Assembly: GCA_022184915.1 (NCBI GenBank)
Contig: JAGTJU010000009.1
Coordinates: 62,001 to 126,000 of the forward strand
Source of the DNA: Myxococcales bacterium
Lineage (GTDB): Bacteria > Myxococcota_A > Polyangia > Fen-1088
Length of the DNA stretch: 64,000 nucleotides
Direction: 5' to 3'
Part shown: positions 1 through 6,989 of the stretch, in pieces
Numbering within the stretch: the stretch's first letter is position 1
How the letters are laid out: the number at the start of each line of letters is the position of its first letter
Program-made: the position numbers and the translations under genes
The notes under the pieces: model-generated
Database searches by the model: none
The model's input: only the letters and a program-made list of their open reading frames with translations
What the model was told of the DNA's origin: nothing

Positions 1-8
1 AGCACACC

Positions 9-449
9 ATGAACGGAGGCGTGAACCACTACCGCGCGTCCGATCGGCGCGGGTGGCAGTCGATGCCGTCTTCACGGTGCACGCGTGCTTGGGACAAGCC
101 CGATCGTCTCATCTTGATCGTGTGGGGGCATTCAGACTTCGATGCGGCGAGCGAGTGGCGTGACGTGTTGGCCGAGGTGGTGGCCACCGCCCGGAAAGAG
201 TACCCCTCCCTTCGCCGCATCAACCTGCAGCCGGTGGCCGCGAAACCGGGATGCTCGGGATACGGCAGCGCGGATCTGCAGACCATCTTGGACGCCGGAG
301 CGCTCTTGCGCTCTGACGTGGTGGAGCCTGGGATCCGCATCGAGGTCTCGGATTGCAAAGATATCGACGGCCTCGATCGCTTCACGTCGGACGCCGCTGC
401 GGCTGCGTTCGCCACGAAGTTCGCGCAGCACTACGGCACCTCGAATTGA
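9..449 (+). CDS. Hypothetical protein, probably the C-terminal part of a longer secreted protein
   Basis: The reading frame is open to the window edge, so the ATG at position 9 may be internal and the gene truncated by the window. The product (146 aa in view) has an alternating hydrophobic pattern around LILIVWGHSDF followed by an amphipathic helix (EWRDVLAEVVATARKEYP) and a beta strand with RINLQPV. This layout recalls the C-terminal half of SGNH/GDSL-type proteins, but no catalytic Ser-Asp-His set can be assigned, so this is only an impression. Two Cys residues (CSGYG, SDCKD) could form a disulfide if the protein is exported. It ends with a TGA near 449 and is followed by about 500 bp without a convincing gene. 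Confidence 0.5.
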   Translation: MNGGVNHYRASDRRGWQSMPSSRCTRAWDKPDRLILIVWGHSDFDAASEWRDVLAEVVATARKEYPSLRRINLQPVAAKPGCSGYGSADLQTILDAGALLRSDVVEPGIRIEVSDCKDIDGLDRFTSDAAAAAFATKFAQHYGTSN

Positions 450-954
450 CGGTCTTATCCGTGATCTCGTGAGCATCCGCGAGGGCGAACAGCACCACGT
501 TCCGATCGTGCAGCATCGCAACGCCCCAGGCTGACGGGCTGAGGATGGGCCGGCTCAGGTCTTGCGGCCGCAAGGCAGTACGGACTCTGCTGGCAGGAGT
601 CGGCTCAATTCGGCAGACAGTGTCTGCGAAATCATGTCGGGCGTCATAGGGTGAAGTCCCGCAGACAGTGCCTGCGAAATTCCGAGCGCGGGCCACGTGA
701 GCACCAACCCGATTAGACCGGTCACCCCTCGAATGCCTCTGGCTTGGGAACCGCATTGCACGGCGGACGCCTTTTCGGCATCCGCAGGGGGGAGGTCCTC
801 GGGTGGGGCACCGACGACCAGAACCACGCGGGCATCACGCCGGCCGCTATTCCCAGCGCCGTCGCAGATGCGACGAATCCAGCCGCCTTGGGGGCGCATT
901 CCCAGATCTCCAAAGTTAGCCCTAAAGTGTTCTTGTTTGCGCTAACGTGGCGCT
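450..954. other. Gene-poor stretch with a duplicated palindrome
   Basis: No frame here has both codon-position bias and a ribosome binding site. Open frames on the two strands overlap each other completely and have Arg/Pro-rich shadow-like composition. The only structured element seen is the pair of palindromes at 613-627 and 661-675, listed separately. The stretch probably carries the promoter region for the gene pair starting at 955/1242. Confidence 0.5.
613..675. repeat. Direct repeat of a 15-bp palindrome (GCAGACAGTGTCTGC)
   Basis: At 613-627 the sequence GCAGACA-G-TGTCTGC is a perfect 7-bp inverted repeat around one central base. It recurs at 661-675 as GCAGACA-G-TGCCTGC with one mismatch, and the shared block continues into CGAAAT on the right. 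The centres lie 48 bp apart. Two spaced copies of a short dyad upstream of a gene are typical of a dimeric repressor or activator site; small hairpins are the alternative. The binding protein is unknown. Confidence 0.55.
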
Positions 955-1242
955 TTGAAAAAAGCAGCAAAAGCACCCCCCACGAAAGAGGAGCTTGACC
1001 TCAACGAAAAGGTCCGCGCTTACATGATGGCGGCGGTGCACGCTTCGTGGTGGCCAGCCGGAAGTGTTGGATGCGCTCGAGCGCATAGCCGCATTGTCGT
1101 CGCTCCCATTCGCTCATCCGCTGTTCAGTCAATCTGGAAAAAAGAGGGGTGGGAGGACAAGCTCATCGCGGCCTGTGCTGGCACGAAGCTAGCAGGGCCG
1201 CTGAAGCACCCCTACGAATCTTGGCACTGGTGGCTAAAGTGA
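955..1242 (+). CDS. Small hypothetical protein
   Basis: A 95-aa frame beginning with TTG (MKKAAKAPP...) whose TGA overlaps the ATG of the next gene by one base (ATGA-like TGATG arrangement at 1240-1244), which argues that it is translated and coupled to it. The N-terminus is Lys-rich and not a clear signal peptide. The C-terminus is Trp-rich (ESWHWWLK). No family is recognised. No good Shine-Dalgarno sequence precedes the TTG, so the start is uncertain, and a frameshift near 1070 cannot be excluded because the middle has the Arg/Ala-rich look of an out-of-frame stretch. Confidence 0.4.
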   Translation: MKKAAKAPPTKEELDLNEKVRAYMMAAVHASWWPAGSVGCARAHSRIVVAPIRSSAVQSIWKKEGWEDKLIAACAGTKLAGPLKHPYESWHWWLK

Positions 1243-2396
1243 TGAGTGAACGCACCTCGGTATTCATTCAGAAAGCCGCCGTCGCCGCTGTGGCATGTTG
1301 CTGCCTGGGGGCTACTCAAGCATGTAAGCGGTCACCCGATCACCAAGCCTCAGTCGTTTCTCCCACGGCGTTGCCTGTCATAGCCCCCAAGCCCACGGAA
1401 TGGTCAAAGGGACCAGACCTTTCATCCTTGCCGAATGAAGGGCAGGACCAGCGGCGTTCCACGGTGCGCGATTCGCTTCAGCCGATGGGAGCTTCCGCAT
1501 TTTTAGAGCCTGCAGGAGATACGCACGTCATGGGGATGGCCCATTTTCAGGACACAGTCACCGGCATGCGTGTCACCGTCGCGGTCCAGGGGCTTGCGCC
1601 CGGGACTTACGCTCTTCGTGCCGATGAGTTCTTCTACGGGCCTCTCGAGGGAGATAGTTGCGCTGAATCGCAAAAGACCGACGTGAATGGTCAACCTGTA
1701 GTCTGGCTTTTTGGCCCTCTTGAAGCGGGAAAGGATGGCGTAGCTCGTCTGGATAGGCTGTACGAAGGAATTGGCAATGACGGCGGCCCGTACAGCGTCC
1801 CTGCGCTGCCCGTTTACAGCAAGAAAGGCGCCTTCGTGACCATCAAGCAAAAACAGTTTAGTCTCTCAGGAAGAAAGCTCACCCTTCACAAGTGGGCTGC
1901 CGATGCGCAGCCTGAACTTGGCCCACCCATCTCATGCGCAATAGTTCACAGCGACCGCACTTTCGGCGAAGCCACGTTCAAGCCGTTCCCCGGCCAACGC
2001 ATCAATGGCACGGCTTACTTTGAGCAAGGTGAAGATAACCGCGCCCTGCTTGAATTGGAGCTATCGGAACTGACAGTGGGGAAACACCGTTTGGTCGTGC
2101 ACGAGTTCGCCGATTGCGACAACGTCACAGCCACCGGAGTTGGCGAGCCTTACCAACCAGAAAAGGCAGAACTAGTTACCGAGCCGAATTATGGCTGGCC
2201 TTTGAAACAAGGTGACCTAGGAACATTCACGGCTGGTGAACAGGGAACTCTCAACGAAAGAAAGATCTTCCGCCATCCGCTCACCAGCGGCAGCCCGCAC
2301 ATCATTCGGGGCCGTGCCATCGTTGTCGAGAGGCTTGCCAATGATGCAAGCCAGAAAGCCACGCGCATTGGCTGTGGAATGGTGACAGGTTTCTGA
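1242..2396 (+). CDS. Exported protein with two Cu/Zn-SOD-like domains, metal ligands largely lost
   Basis: The ATG at 1242 is chosen because it gives a signal peptide (basic MSERTSVFIQK, hydrophobic core, GATQAC as a possible though weak lipobox) and overlaps the upstream stop. The mature part contains two repeats with the strand order and signature positions of the Cu/Zn superoxide dismutase fold. Repeat 1 has GLAPGTYALRADEF then GRKLTLHKWAAD and SCAIV. Repeat 2 has LTVGKHRLVVHEFADC then IIRGRAIVVERLA and IGCGMV. In active SodC the loops read HGFHxHEFGDC and GRxLVVHxxxDD...RIACGVI. Here the copper-binding HxH is replaced (ALRAD, RLVVH), and GGHFNP-type zinc loops are absent. It is therefore probably a non-enzymatic SOD-fold protein. 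Annotated family members with one domain are common; tandem degenerate pairs are not something I can place. Confidence 0.7.
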   Translation: MSERTSVFIQKAAVAAVACCCLGATQACKRSPDHQASVVSPTALPVIAPKPTEWSKGPDLSSLPNEGQDQRRSTVRDSLQPMGASAFLEPAGDTHVMGMAHFQDTVTGMRVTVAVQGLAPGTYALRADEFFYGPLEGDSCAESQKTDVNGQPVVWLFGPLEAGKDGVARLDRLYEGIGNDGGPYSVPALPVYSKKGAFVTIKQKQFSLSGRKLTLHKWAADAQPELGPPISCAIVHSDRTFGEATFKPFPGQRINGTAYFEQGEDNRALLELELSELTVGKHRLVVHEFADCDNVTATGVGEPYQPEKAELVTEPNYGWPLKQGDLGTFTAGEQGTLNERKIFRHPLTSGSPHIIRGRAIVVERLANDASQKATRIGCGMVTGF

Positions 2397-2435
2397 GGAC
2401 GGGTCACGCCAACGTCCGCGCCTCCATGACCCGCC

Positions 2436-2834
2436 TACCGGGAAACGGGGTTGAACCTGAGGAAGGGGATGTGCGCGAGGGCGGCCTTGATGCACTCGCT
2501 GATGAGGATGGTGCCTTCGCTCTTGAGGCGCGGCGACCCATTTTACGAAGTGACAGGGGGCCCTCATGCTCAAAGAGATGGGAAGGGGCGGGCTTGCCGC
2601 TTCGGCTTTTGCGATGAAGCACCCCCGATCTTTCTCCACGATGGCAATCCGGGTCCCGCCCATCGTGGCGGTTTCGACAGGAGCGTAAGCCGGCTTAGCC
2701 GTCTCCGACGAGGTGCCAGGCAGGAGCGCATCCGCCGGGGAACTTCGGTTTGTTGAAAGGTGGCTGTTCGGCTGCTTGCAGGCGGCCGCGGCCACGAACA
2801 CGAAGGCGGCGCTCAGGCGAGATCCCAAAACCAA
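2436..2834 (-). pseudogene. Lipoprotein gene start fused out of frame to a third Imm11 3' end
   Basis: Read on the minus strand, the frame from 2834 starts with a good type II signal peptide (MVLGSRLSAAFVFVAAAAC, Cys as lipidation site), followed by about 80 residues of low-complexity exported sequence. Around 2530 the sequence changes into a near-copy of the last about 33 codons of the Imm11 immunity genes at 2942 and 5631 (RLKSEGTILISECIKAALAH... to FNPVSR and the same TAG at 2436). That copy lies in a different reading frame, which is closed upstream by a TAA. The lipoprotein frame itself would run on to 2217 through shadow-like Arg/His/Pro sequence. This is best explained as a recombination scar between a lipoprotein gene and an extra immunity copy. 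Confidence 0.6.
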
Positions 2835-2941
2835 GCCTCTTGGGAAGCCGCGAAGTAAACACTAGACCTCATTGGCCGACAATATCAACCAAACAGGGTT
2901 GCGGTGACACCTCGCTGCATCGCCACGGGTTCATGGCCCAC

Positions 2942-3502
2942 CTATCGGGAAACGGGGTTGAACCTGAGGAAGGGGATGTGCGCGAGGGCGGTCTTGATGC
3001 GCTCGCTGATGAGGATGGTGCCTGTGCTCTCGTAGAGACGGAAGAGATGAAAGCCGTAGGTCTGCGAGTCGTCGATCACGAGATCAGTGAAGATGGTGTC
3101 GAGCTTGGCTTCGCCGTCGAGGTTGACCCATTCGGATCGATTGAGGTCCGCGACCTTGAAGAGGCCAAGGATGTTGACACCGAAGTAGGGGAATTCCTTT
3201 CCGGTGTCAGTGTCGCGCATGACGGCCGGGTAGATGTCGATGTTGTCGACGCCGCTCGAGCGGAGCGCTTCGATCATTTGGGGGTTCATCAGGCACATGT
3301 ACTCGTCAACCATCGGCGGTGGCTGGGGGTCGTCCCAGGGACCTGTGACGCTTATGGGGACGACGATGGGGTTCGGAGGCGATTTATCGAAGCGTTGACC
3401 CAACGCCCAGCTGCGCACACCATCGAAATCGATGCCGTCGTTGACGTCGTAGTAGACATTGTCTTCCGACATTGGATAGTCGTACATGAGGCGATAGTAC
3501 AT
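2942..3502 (-). CDS. Imm11 (DUF1629) family immunity protein, copy 1
   Basis: A 186-aa cytoplasmic-type protein without signal peptide. It opens with MYYRLMYDYP and has the Imm11/DUF1629 pattern: an early beta-rich segment ending in DFDGVRSW, a central region with ELPEF-like residues (KEFPYFGVNILGLFKVADLN), and a C-terminal FRL-type strand before TILISERIKTALAH, which matches the family's sERvkeaLe helix. Members of this family protect against toxins of polymorphic toxin systems. The gene lies 12 bp downstream of the AHH nuclease gene on the same strand, the usual toxin-then-immunity order. It differs from copy 2 (5631-6191) at only a few residues, clustered near positions 13-20 and 52-56. 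Pairing with the neighbour is inferred from position, not tested. Confidence 0.8.
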   Translation of the reverse strand: MYYRLMYDYPMSEDNVYYDVNDGIDFDGVRSWALGQRFDKSPPNPIVVPISVTGPWDDPQPPPMVDEYMCLMNPQMIEALRSSGVDNIDIYPAVMRDTDTGKEFPYFGVNILGLFKVADLNRSEWVNLDGEAKLDTIFTDLVIDDSQTYGFHLFRLYESTGTILISERIKTALAHIPFLRFNPVSR

Positions 3503-3514
3503 ACGGGGTACCTT

Positions 3515-4294
3515 TCAGGTTCCAGTCGCTGCCTTGGTGGTGGACCAGGCCGAGGTGAAATAGCCGTTGCTCACCGGCCACTTTCGCACGGGGCCTCGCA
3601 GAAACATCTTGTGGACGGCGGCAAGGCGGTTGAGGCGACCGACCAGGCCATACGGCGGCCGGGACTTATCCGAAAGCTCCTTGCCGCAGATCCCGCACCT
3701 TTCCGGGGCATGCAAAGTGATCTTGTCTGCGAGGGCGCGAAGGCTTTGCTTCACCTGAGCACTGTAGATGGGGTGCGAATCGTGAAACTGGGCTCGTGCC
3801 GCGTTCATCGCGGCCATGGCGTACTCGAGCTTGAAGACGTAGTCAGACCACTTCCGTGAAAACATCGAGTCTTTGCTGACCCCGTAGTTCCCTGGCAACC
3901 ACACACCATTCTGGGCTGAGTTGACGTCATAGCCGATGTCGTCGCGCACCTTGCCGCGCTTTTTCTCCATGAGATCGAGGAGCTTGGGCGTCTTGGCCAA
4001 GGAGGCATTGCCCGGGATCACGTGGTGAGCTGCCGGGGTGACCGGGGCGGTGACGGTGACCGCGTCTCCATTGACGACGTGGGGGACCTTTACCTGCCAA
4101 CTTGGCCGAAATCCGAGGTTCTTGCCGAGCTTGCTGGAGTCGTTGTGTAGGTCGTTTTCGGCATCCCCCATGGAACTTGGTTGTTCGTCCAGGTCGTTTT
4201 TCTGGCTGCCGGCGGGGGGCTCCTCACAGGCCCAGCACGGCTCGTCGCTGTCCGGCGTGGCGACCAGTGCCGCTATTTTTTCACCGATTTGCAT
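3515..4294 (-). CDS. AHH-motif nuclease toxin (HNH/EndoVII fold), copy 1
   Basis: 259 aa. Residues about 103-106 give the diagnostic AAHH of the AHH nuclease family (Pfam PF14412), followed by VIPGNASL. The conserved later elements are also present: DIGYDVNSAQNGVWLPG (the N-G-V-LP block) and FHDSHPIYSAQV, the H...Y..V helix. These proteins are predicted metal-dependent DNases of the HNH/EndoVII superfamily used as toxic tips of polymorphic toxins. The first about 100 residues are acidic and have a CWAC pair. A second pair, CGIC, lies after the nuclease core near residue 200, so a zinc-binding site joining both ends is possible. There is no signal peptide and no PAAR, VgrG or Rhs module, so the export route is not visible. 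The gene sits between a lipoprotein gene (12 bp upstream) and its presumed immunity gene. Confidence 0.8.
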   Translation of the reverse strand: MQIGEKIAALVATPDSDEPCWACEEPPAGSQKNDLDEQPSSMGDAENDLHNDSSKLGKNLGFRPSWQVKVPHVVNGDAVTVTAPVTPAAHHVIPGNASLAKTPKLLDLMEKKRGKVRDDIGYDVNSAQNGVWLPGNYGVSKDSMFSRKWSDYVFKLEYAMAAMNAARAQFHDSHPIYSAQVKQSLRALADKITLHAPERCGICGKELSDKSRPPYGLVGRLNRLAAVHKMFLRGPVRKWPVSNGYFTSAWSTTKAATGT

Positions 4295-4306
4295 GGCACG
4301 GCCTCT

Positions 4307-5623
4307 TTAGGGAGCCCCGCAGTTGGCGCTGGGGGCGCCGCAGGAAGTGAAGCCGCAAGTGGGTGTGATGTTCGCAGCAGCGCTGTTGCCGTGACCCGTG
4401 GAAAGCACGCCACTTGCTGCAACGGCGCTAGAGCACGAAATGCCGCTTATCTCGTTGTCCGTCACGCTGACCCTTTCGAGCCGTGTACCAGGGGCGGGGG
4501 ATTGGATGGCAATGCCGCCCCAGGGAAAGCCGGTGAAAAGCCCCGGCCCATTGCCTGACACGAGCGTCCTTTCGAGCACCAGCTTCCCACCCTCCACAAG
4601 CACCCCCCCTCCCGGGTTGTTGACGACCCTCGCGTTGTCGACCCGTAAGGTGCCACCGGTCGTCACCTTGAGGCCTGGGTCGCCCGCCTCCAGCTTGAGA
4701 TCGCGCAAGTAAACCTCCCCGCCGGTGGCTTGAAAGCCAGGCCCAGCGCCACCTCGCACCAACGCCCCCGCCTTGCCCACCACGCTCACCTTCCCTGGCC
4801 CGCTCCACGTGGCCCGATCGACCGCTCCGGGCCCCTTGAGCACCACGAGCGGCTTGCCCTGCGCCTTGGCCGCGTCCACGCCTTGCTGTAGCCCACACAA
4901 CGGCATGGCTGCCGAGCCTGCGCCCGGGCCTGCGGCGCACTTCGAGGGCAGGTTCTCGACGAAGACGGTGTCGGCGGCGGTGGCGCATCGGCCGTCTTCG
5001 TGGCGCATGCAAACGCCCGGGTCGGCGCCCAGCTTCGCAACGCATTCAGGGTCACCCTCGCACGCGCGGCATGCGTTGGCGGCACAGATGGGTTTGGCCG
5101 ATAGCAGACAGTCGGCGCTACCCGCACACTCGACACAAAGGCCGCCCGCGCACGCGGGTGTCCCGGCACTCCTCACCTTGCACGCATCCGTTGCCGCCCC
5201 AGGAGCGTCACAGGCCGCGCACGCTCCCGCTACGCACGCCGGCGCGCTCGAGGGGCAGGCGTCGTGTGACAGACATGCCACGCACCTTCCACTGCTCGTG
5301 TCGCAAAACGGCTGGGCGCCATCAAGGGCTGCGCAGGCTCCGTCATCGGCGCAGCCACCGCAAAGCCCGGTGGCAAGGTCGCAGATGGGAGCGCCCTCGG
5401 AGCACGGCGCCTCCGTCGAGCACCCCGGCTCCCTGGCATCGCCACCACCCGTGCCGCCCATGCCATCGCCGTCAACGAGCAGCGTCGCGTCTGGTCCGGC
5501 GTCTACCCCGGCGTCGCCGCTGATGCGGGTTTCAGACTCGCACGCTGCCTGAAGCGTGATGAGTGCCACCCAGGTGAGCAGAAGCGAGGCCGCTTTACGG
5601 CGCGTGCCGGTCAGGGCGCCCAT
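4307..5623 (-). CDS. Cys-rich lipoprotein with right-handed beta-helix domain, copy 1
   Basis: 438 aa. The start at 5623 is preceded by AGGTGG and gives a signal peptide ending ITLQAAC, a good lipobox. After an Asp/Gly-rich linker come about 170 residues with regularly spaced Cys pairs (CxxC and CVACxxHDxC-like units) like the Cys-rich repeats of many myxobacterial surface lipoproteins. The C-terminal about 190 residues show the short-strand periodicity of a parallel beta-helix (LKLEAGDPGLKVTTGG, LRVDNARVVNNPGGG, LVLERTLVSGNGPG), as in pectate-lyase-like folds. It starts 7 bp after the stop of immunity copy 2 and ends 12 bp before the toxin gene, so it is probably co-transcribed. A surface-exposed partner, receptor or carrier role for the toxin is a guess from position. 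Confidence 0.75.
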   Translation of the reverse strand: MGALTGTRRKAASLLLTWVALITLQAACESETRISGDAGVDAGPDATLLVDGDGMGGTGGGDAREPGCSTEAPCSEGAPICDLATGLCGGCADDGACAALDGAQPFCDTSSGRCVACLSHDACPSSAPACVAGACAACDAPGAATDACKVRSAGTPACAGGLCVECAGSADCLLSAKPICAANACRACEGDPECVAKLGADPGVCMRHEDGRCATAADTVFVENLPSKCAAGPGAGSAAMPLCGLQQGVDAAKAQGKPLVVLKGPGAVDRATWSGPGKVSVVGKAGALVRGGAGPGFQATGGEVYLRDLKLEAGDPGLKVTTGGTLRVDNARVVNNPGGGVLVEGGKLVLERTLVSGNGPGLFTGFPWGGIAIQSPAPGTRLERVSVTDNEISGISCSSAVAASGVLSTGHGNSAAANITPTCGFTSCGAPSANCGAP

Positions 5624-5630
5624 GGCCCAC

Positions 5631-6191
5631 CTATCGGGAAACGGGGTTGAACCTGAGGAAGGGGATGTGCGCGAGGGCGGCCTTGATGCGCTCGCTGATG
5701 AGGATGGTGCCTGTGCTCTCGTAGAGACGGAAGAGATGAAAGCCGTAGGTCTGCGAGTCGTCGATCACGAGATCAGTGAAGATGGTGTCGAGCTTGGCTT
5801 CGCCGTCGAGGTTGACCCATTCGGAGCGGTTGAGGTCCGCGACCTTGAAGAGGCCAAGGATATTGACACCGAAGTAGGGGAATTCCTTTCCGGTGTCAGT
5901 GTCGCGCATGACGGCAGGGTAGATGTCGATGTTGTCGACGCCGCTCGAGTGGAGCGCTTCGATCATTTGTGGGTTCATCAGGCACATGTACTCGTCAACC
6001 ATCGGAGGTGGCTGGGGGTCGTCCCAGGGACCTGTCAGCGTGATGGGGACGACGATGGGGTTCGGAGGCGACTTATCGAAGCGTTGACCCAACGCCCAGC
6101 TGCGCACACCATCGAAATCGATGCCGTCGTTGATGTCGTACCCGGCGTCGTCCTCGGACATGGGGTAGTCGTACATGAGACGGTAGTACAT
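5631..6191 (-). CDS. Imm11 (DUF1629) family immunity protein, copy 2
   Basis: 186 aa, nearly identical to the protein at 2942-3502 and offset from it by exactly 2,689 bp. All features named for copy 1 are present (DFDGVRSW, FPYFGVNILGLFKVADL, TILISERIKAALAH, terminal FNPVSR). The visible differences are NVYYDVND versus DAGYDIND near the N-terminus, ISVTGPW versus ITLTGPW, and an Arg/His change at ALRSSG/ALHSSG. The N-terminal cluster may be where specificity for its own toxin lies. The gene follows AHH toxin copy 2 by 12 bp. Confidence 0.8.
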   Translation of the reverse strand: MYYRLMYDYPMSEDDAGYDINDGIDFDGVRSWALGQRFDKSPPNPIVVPITLTGPWDDPQPPPMVDEYMCLMNPQMIEALHSSGVDNIDIYPAVMRDTDTGKEFPYFGVNILGLFKVADLNRSEWVNLDGEAKLDTIFTDLVIDDSQTYGFHLFRLYESTGTILISERIKAALAHIPFLRFNPVSR

Positions 6192-6203
6192 GCGTGTTGC
6201 CTT

Positions 6204-6983
6204 TCAAGATCCTGTTGATGCTTTCATGACGGACCACCTCGACGTGAAGTAGCCGTTGCTGACGGGCCACTTTCGGACGGGGCCTCGCAGAAACATCTTG
6301 TGGACGGCGGCAAGGCGGTTGAGCCGGCCGACCAGGCCATACGGTGGCCGAGACTTATCCGAAAGCTCCTTGCCGCAGATCCCGCACCTTTCCGGGGCAT
6401 GCAAAGTGATCTTGTCTGCGAGGGCGCGAAGACTTTGCTTCACTTGAGCGCTGTAAACGAAATGCGAATCGTGAAACTGGGTCTGGGAAACGTTCATCGC
6501 GGCCATCGCGTACTCGAGCTTGAAGACGTAATCGGACCACTTCCGTGAAAACATCGAGTCTTTGCTGACGCCGTAGTTTCCTGGCAACCACACACCATTT
6601 TGGGCTGAGTTGACGTCATAGCCGATGTCGTCGCGCACCTTGCCGCGCTTTTTCTCCATGAGATCGAGGAGCTTGGGCGTCTTGGCCAAGGACGCATTGC
6701 CCGGGATCACGTGGTGGGCTGCCGGGGTGACGGGGGCGGTGACGGTGACCGCGTCTCCGTTGACGACGTGGGGGACCTTTACCTGCCAACTTGGCCGAAA
6801 TCCGAGATTCTTGCCGAGCTTGCTGGAGTCGTTGTATAGGTCGTTTTCGGCATCGCCCATGGAACTTGGTTGTTCGTCCAGGTCGTTCTTATGGCTGCCG
6901 GCGGGGGGCTCCTCACAGGCCCAGCACGGCTCGTCGCTGTCCGGCGAGGAAACGAGCACGGCTATCTTCTCTCCAATCTGCAT
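6204..6983 (-). CDS. AHH-motif nuclease toxin, copy 2
   Basis: 259 aa, same length and motifs as copy 1 (AAHHVIPGNASL, QNGVWLPG, FHDSHFVYSAQV, CWAC and CGIC pairs), so probably an active DNase toxin of the PF14412 type. Substitutions relative to copy 1 are few and mostly at three places: LVSSPDS for LVATPDS near the start, NVSQTQ for NAARAQ before the H...Y helix, and the last dozen residues (RWSVMKASTGS for AWSTTKAATGT). Since the nuclease core is unchanged, the two toxins probably have the same activity. The variable positions may tune recognition by the paired immunity protein. It begins 6 bp after the stop of the second-copy lipoprotein frame. Confidence 0.8.
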   Translation of the reverse strand: MQIGEKIAVLVSSPDSDEPCWACEEPPAGSHKNDLDEQPSSMGDAENDLYNDSSKLGKNLGFRPSWQVKVPHVVNGDAVTVTAPVTPAAHHVIPGNASLAKTPKLLDLMEKKRGKVRDDIGYDVNSAQNGVWLPGNYGVSKDSMFSRKWSDYVFKLEYAMAAMNVSQTQFHDSHFVYSAQVKQSLRALADKITLHAPERCGICGKELSDKSRPPYGLVGRLNRLAAVHKMFLRGPVRKWPVSNGYFTSRWSVMKASTGS

Positions 6984-6989
6984 CTAGCC

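Noticed and set aside
2750-3859. 369-aa plus-strand open frame opposite the immunity and toxin genes
   Set aside because: It is the antisense of copy 1 immunity and toxin genes, recurs opposite copy 2, and has no ribosome binding site. The minus-strand frames carry recognisable Imm11 and AHH motifs.
4773-5552. 259-aa plus-strand frame opposite lipoprotein copy 1
   Set aside because: Pro/His/Ser-rich antisense of Cys-rich repeats and present in the same way opposite copy 2. The minus frame has a lipoprotein signal and conserved Cys spacing.
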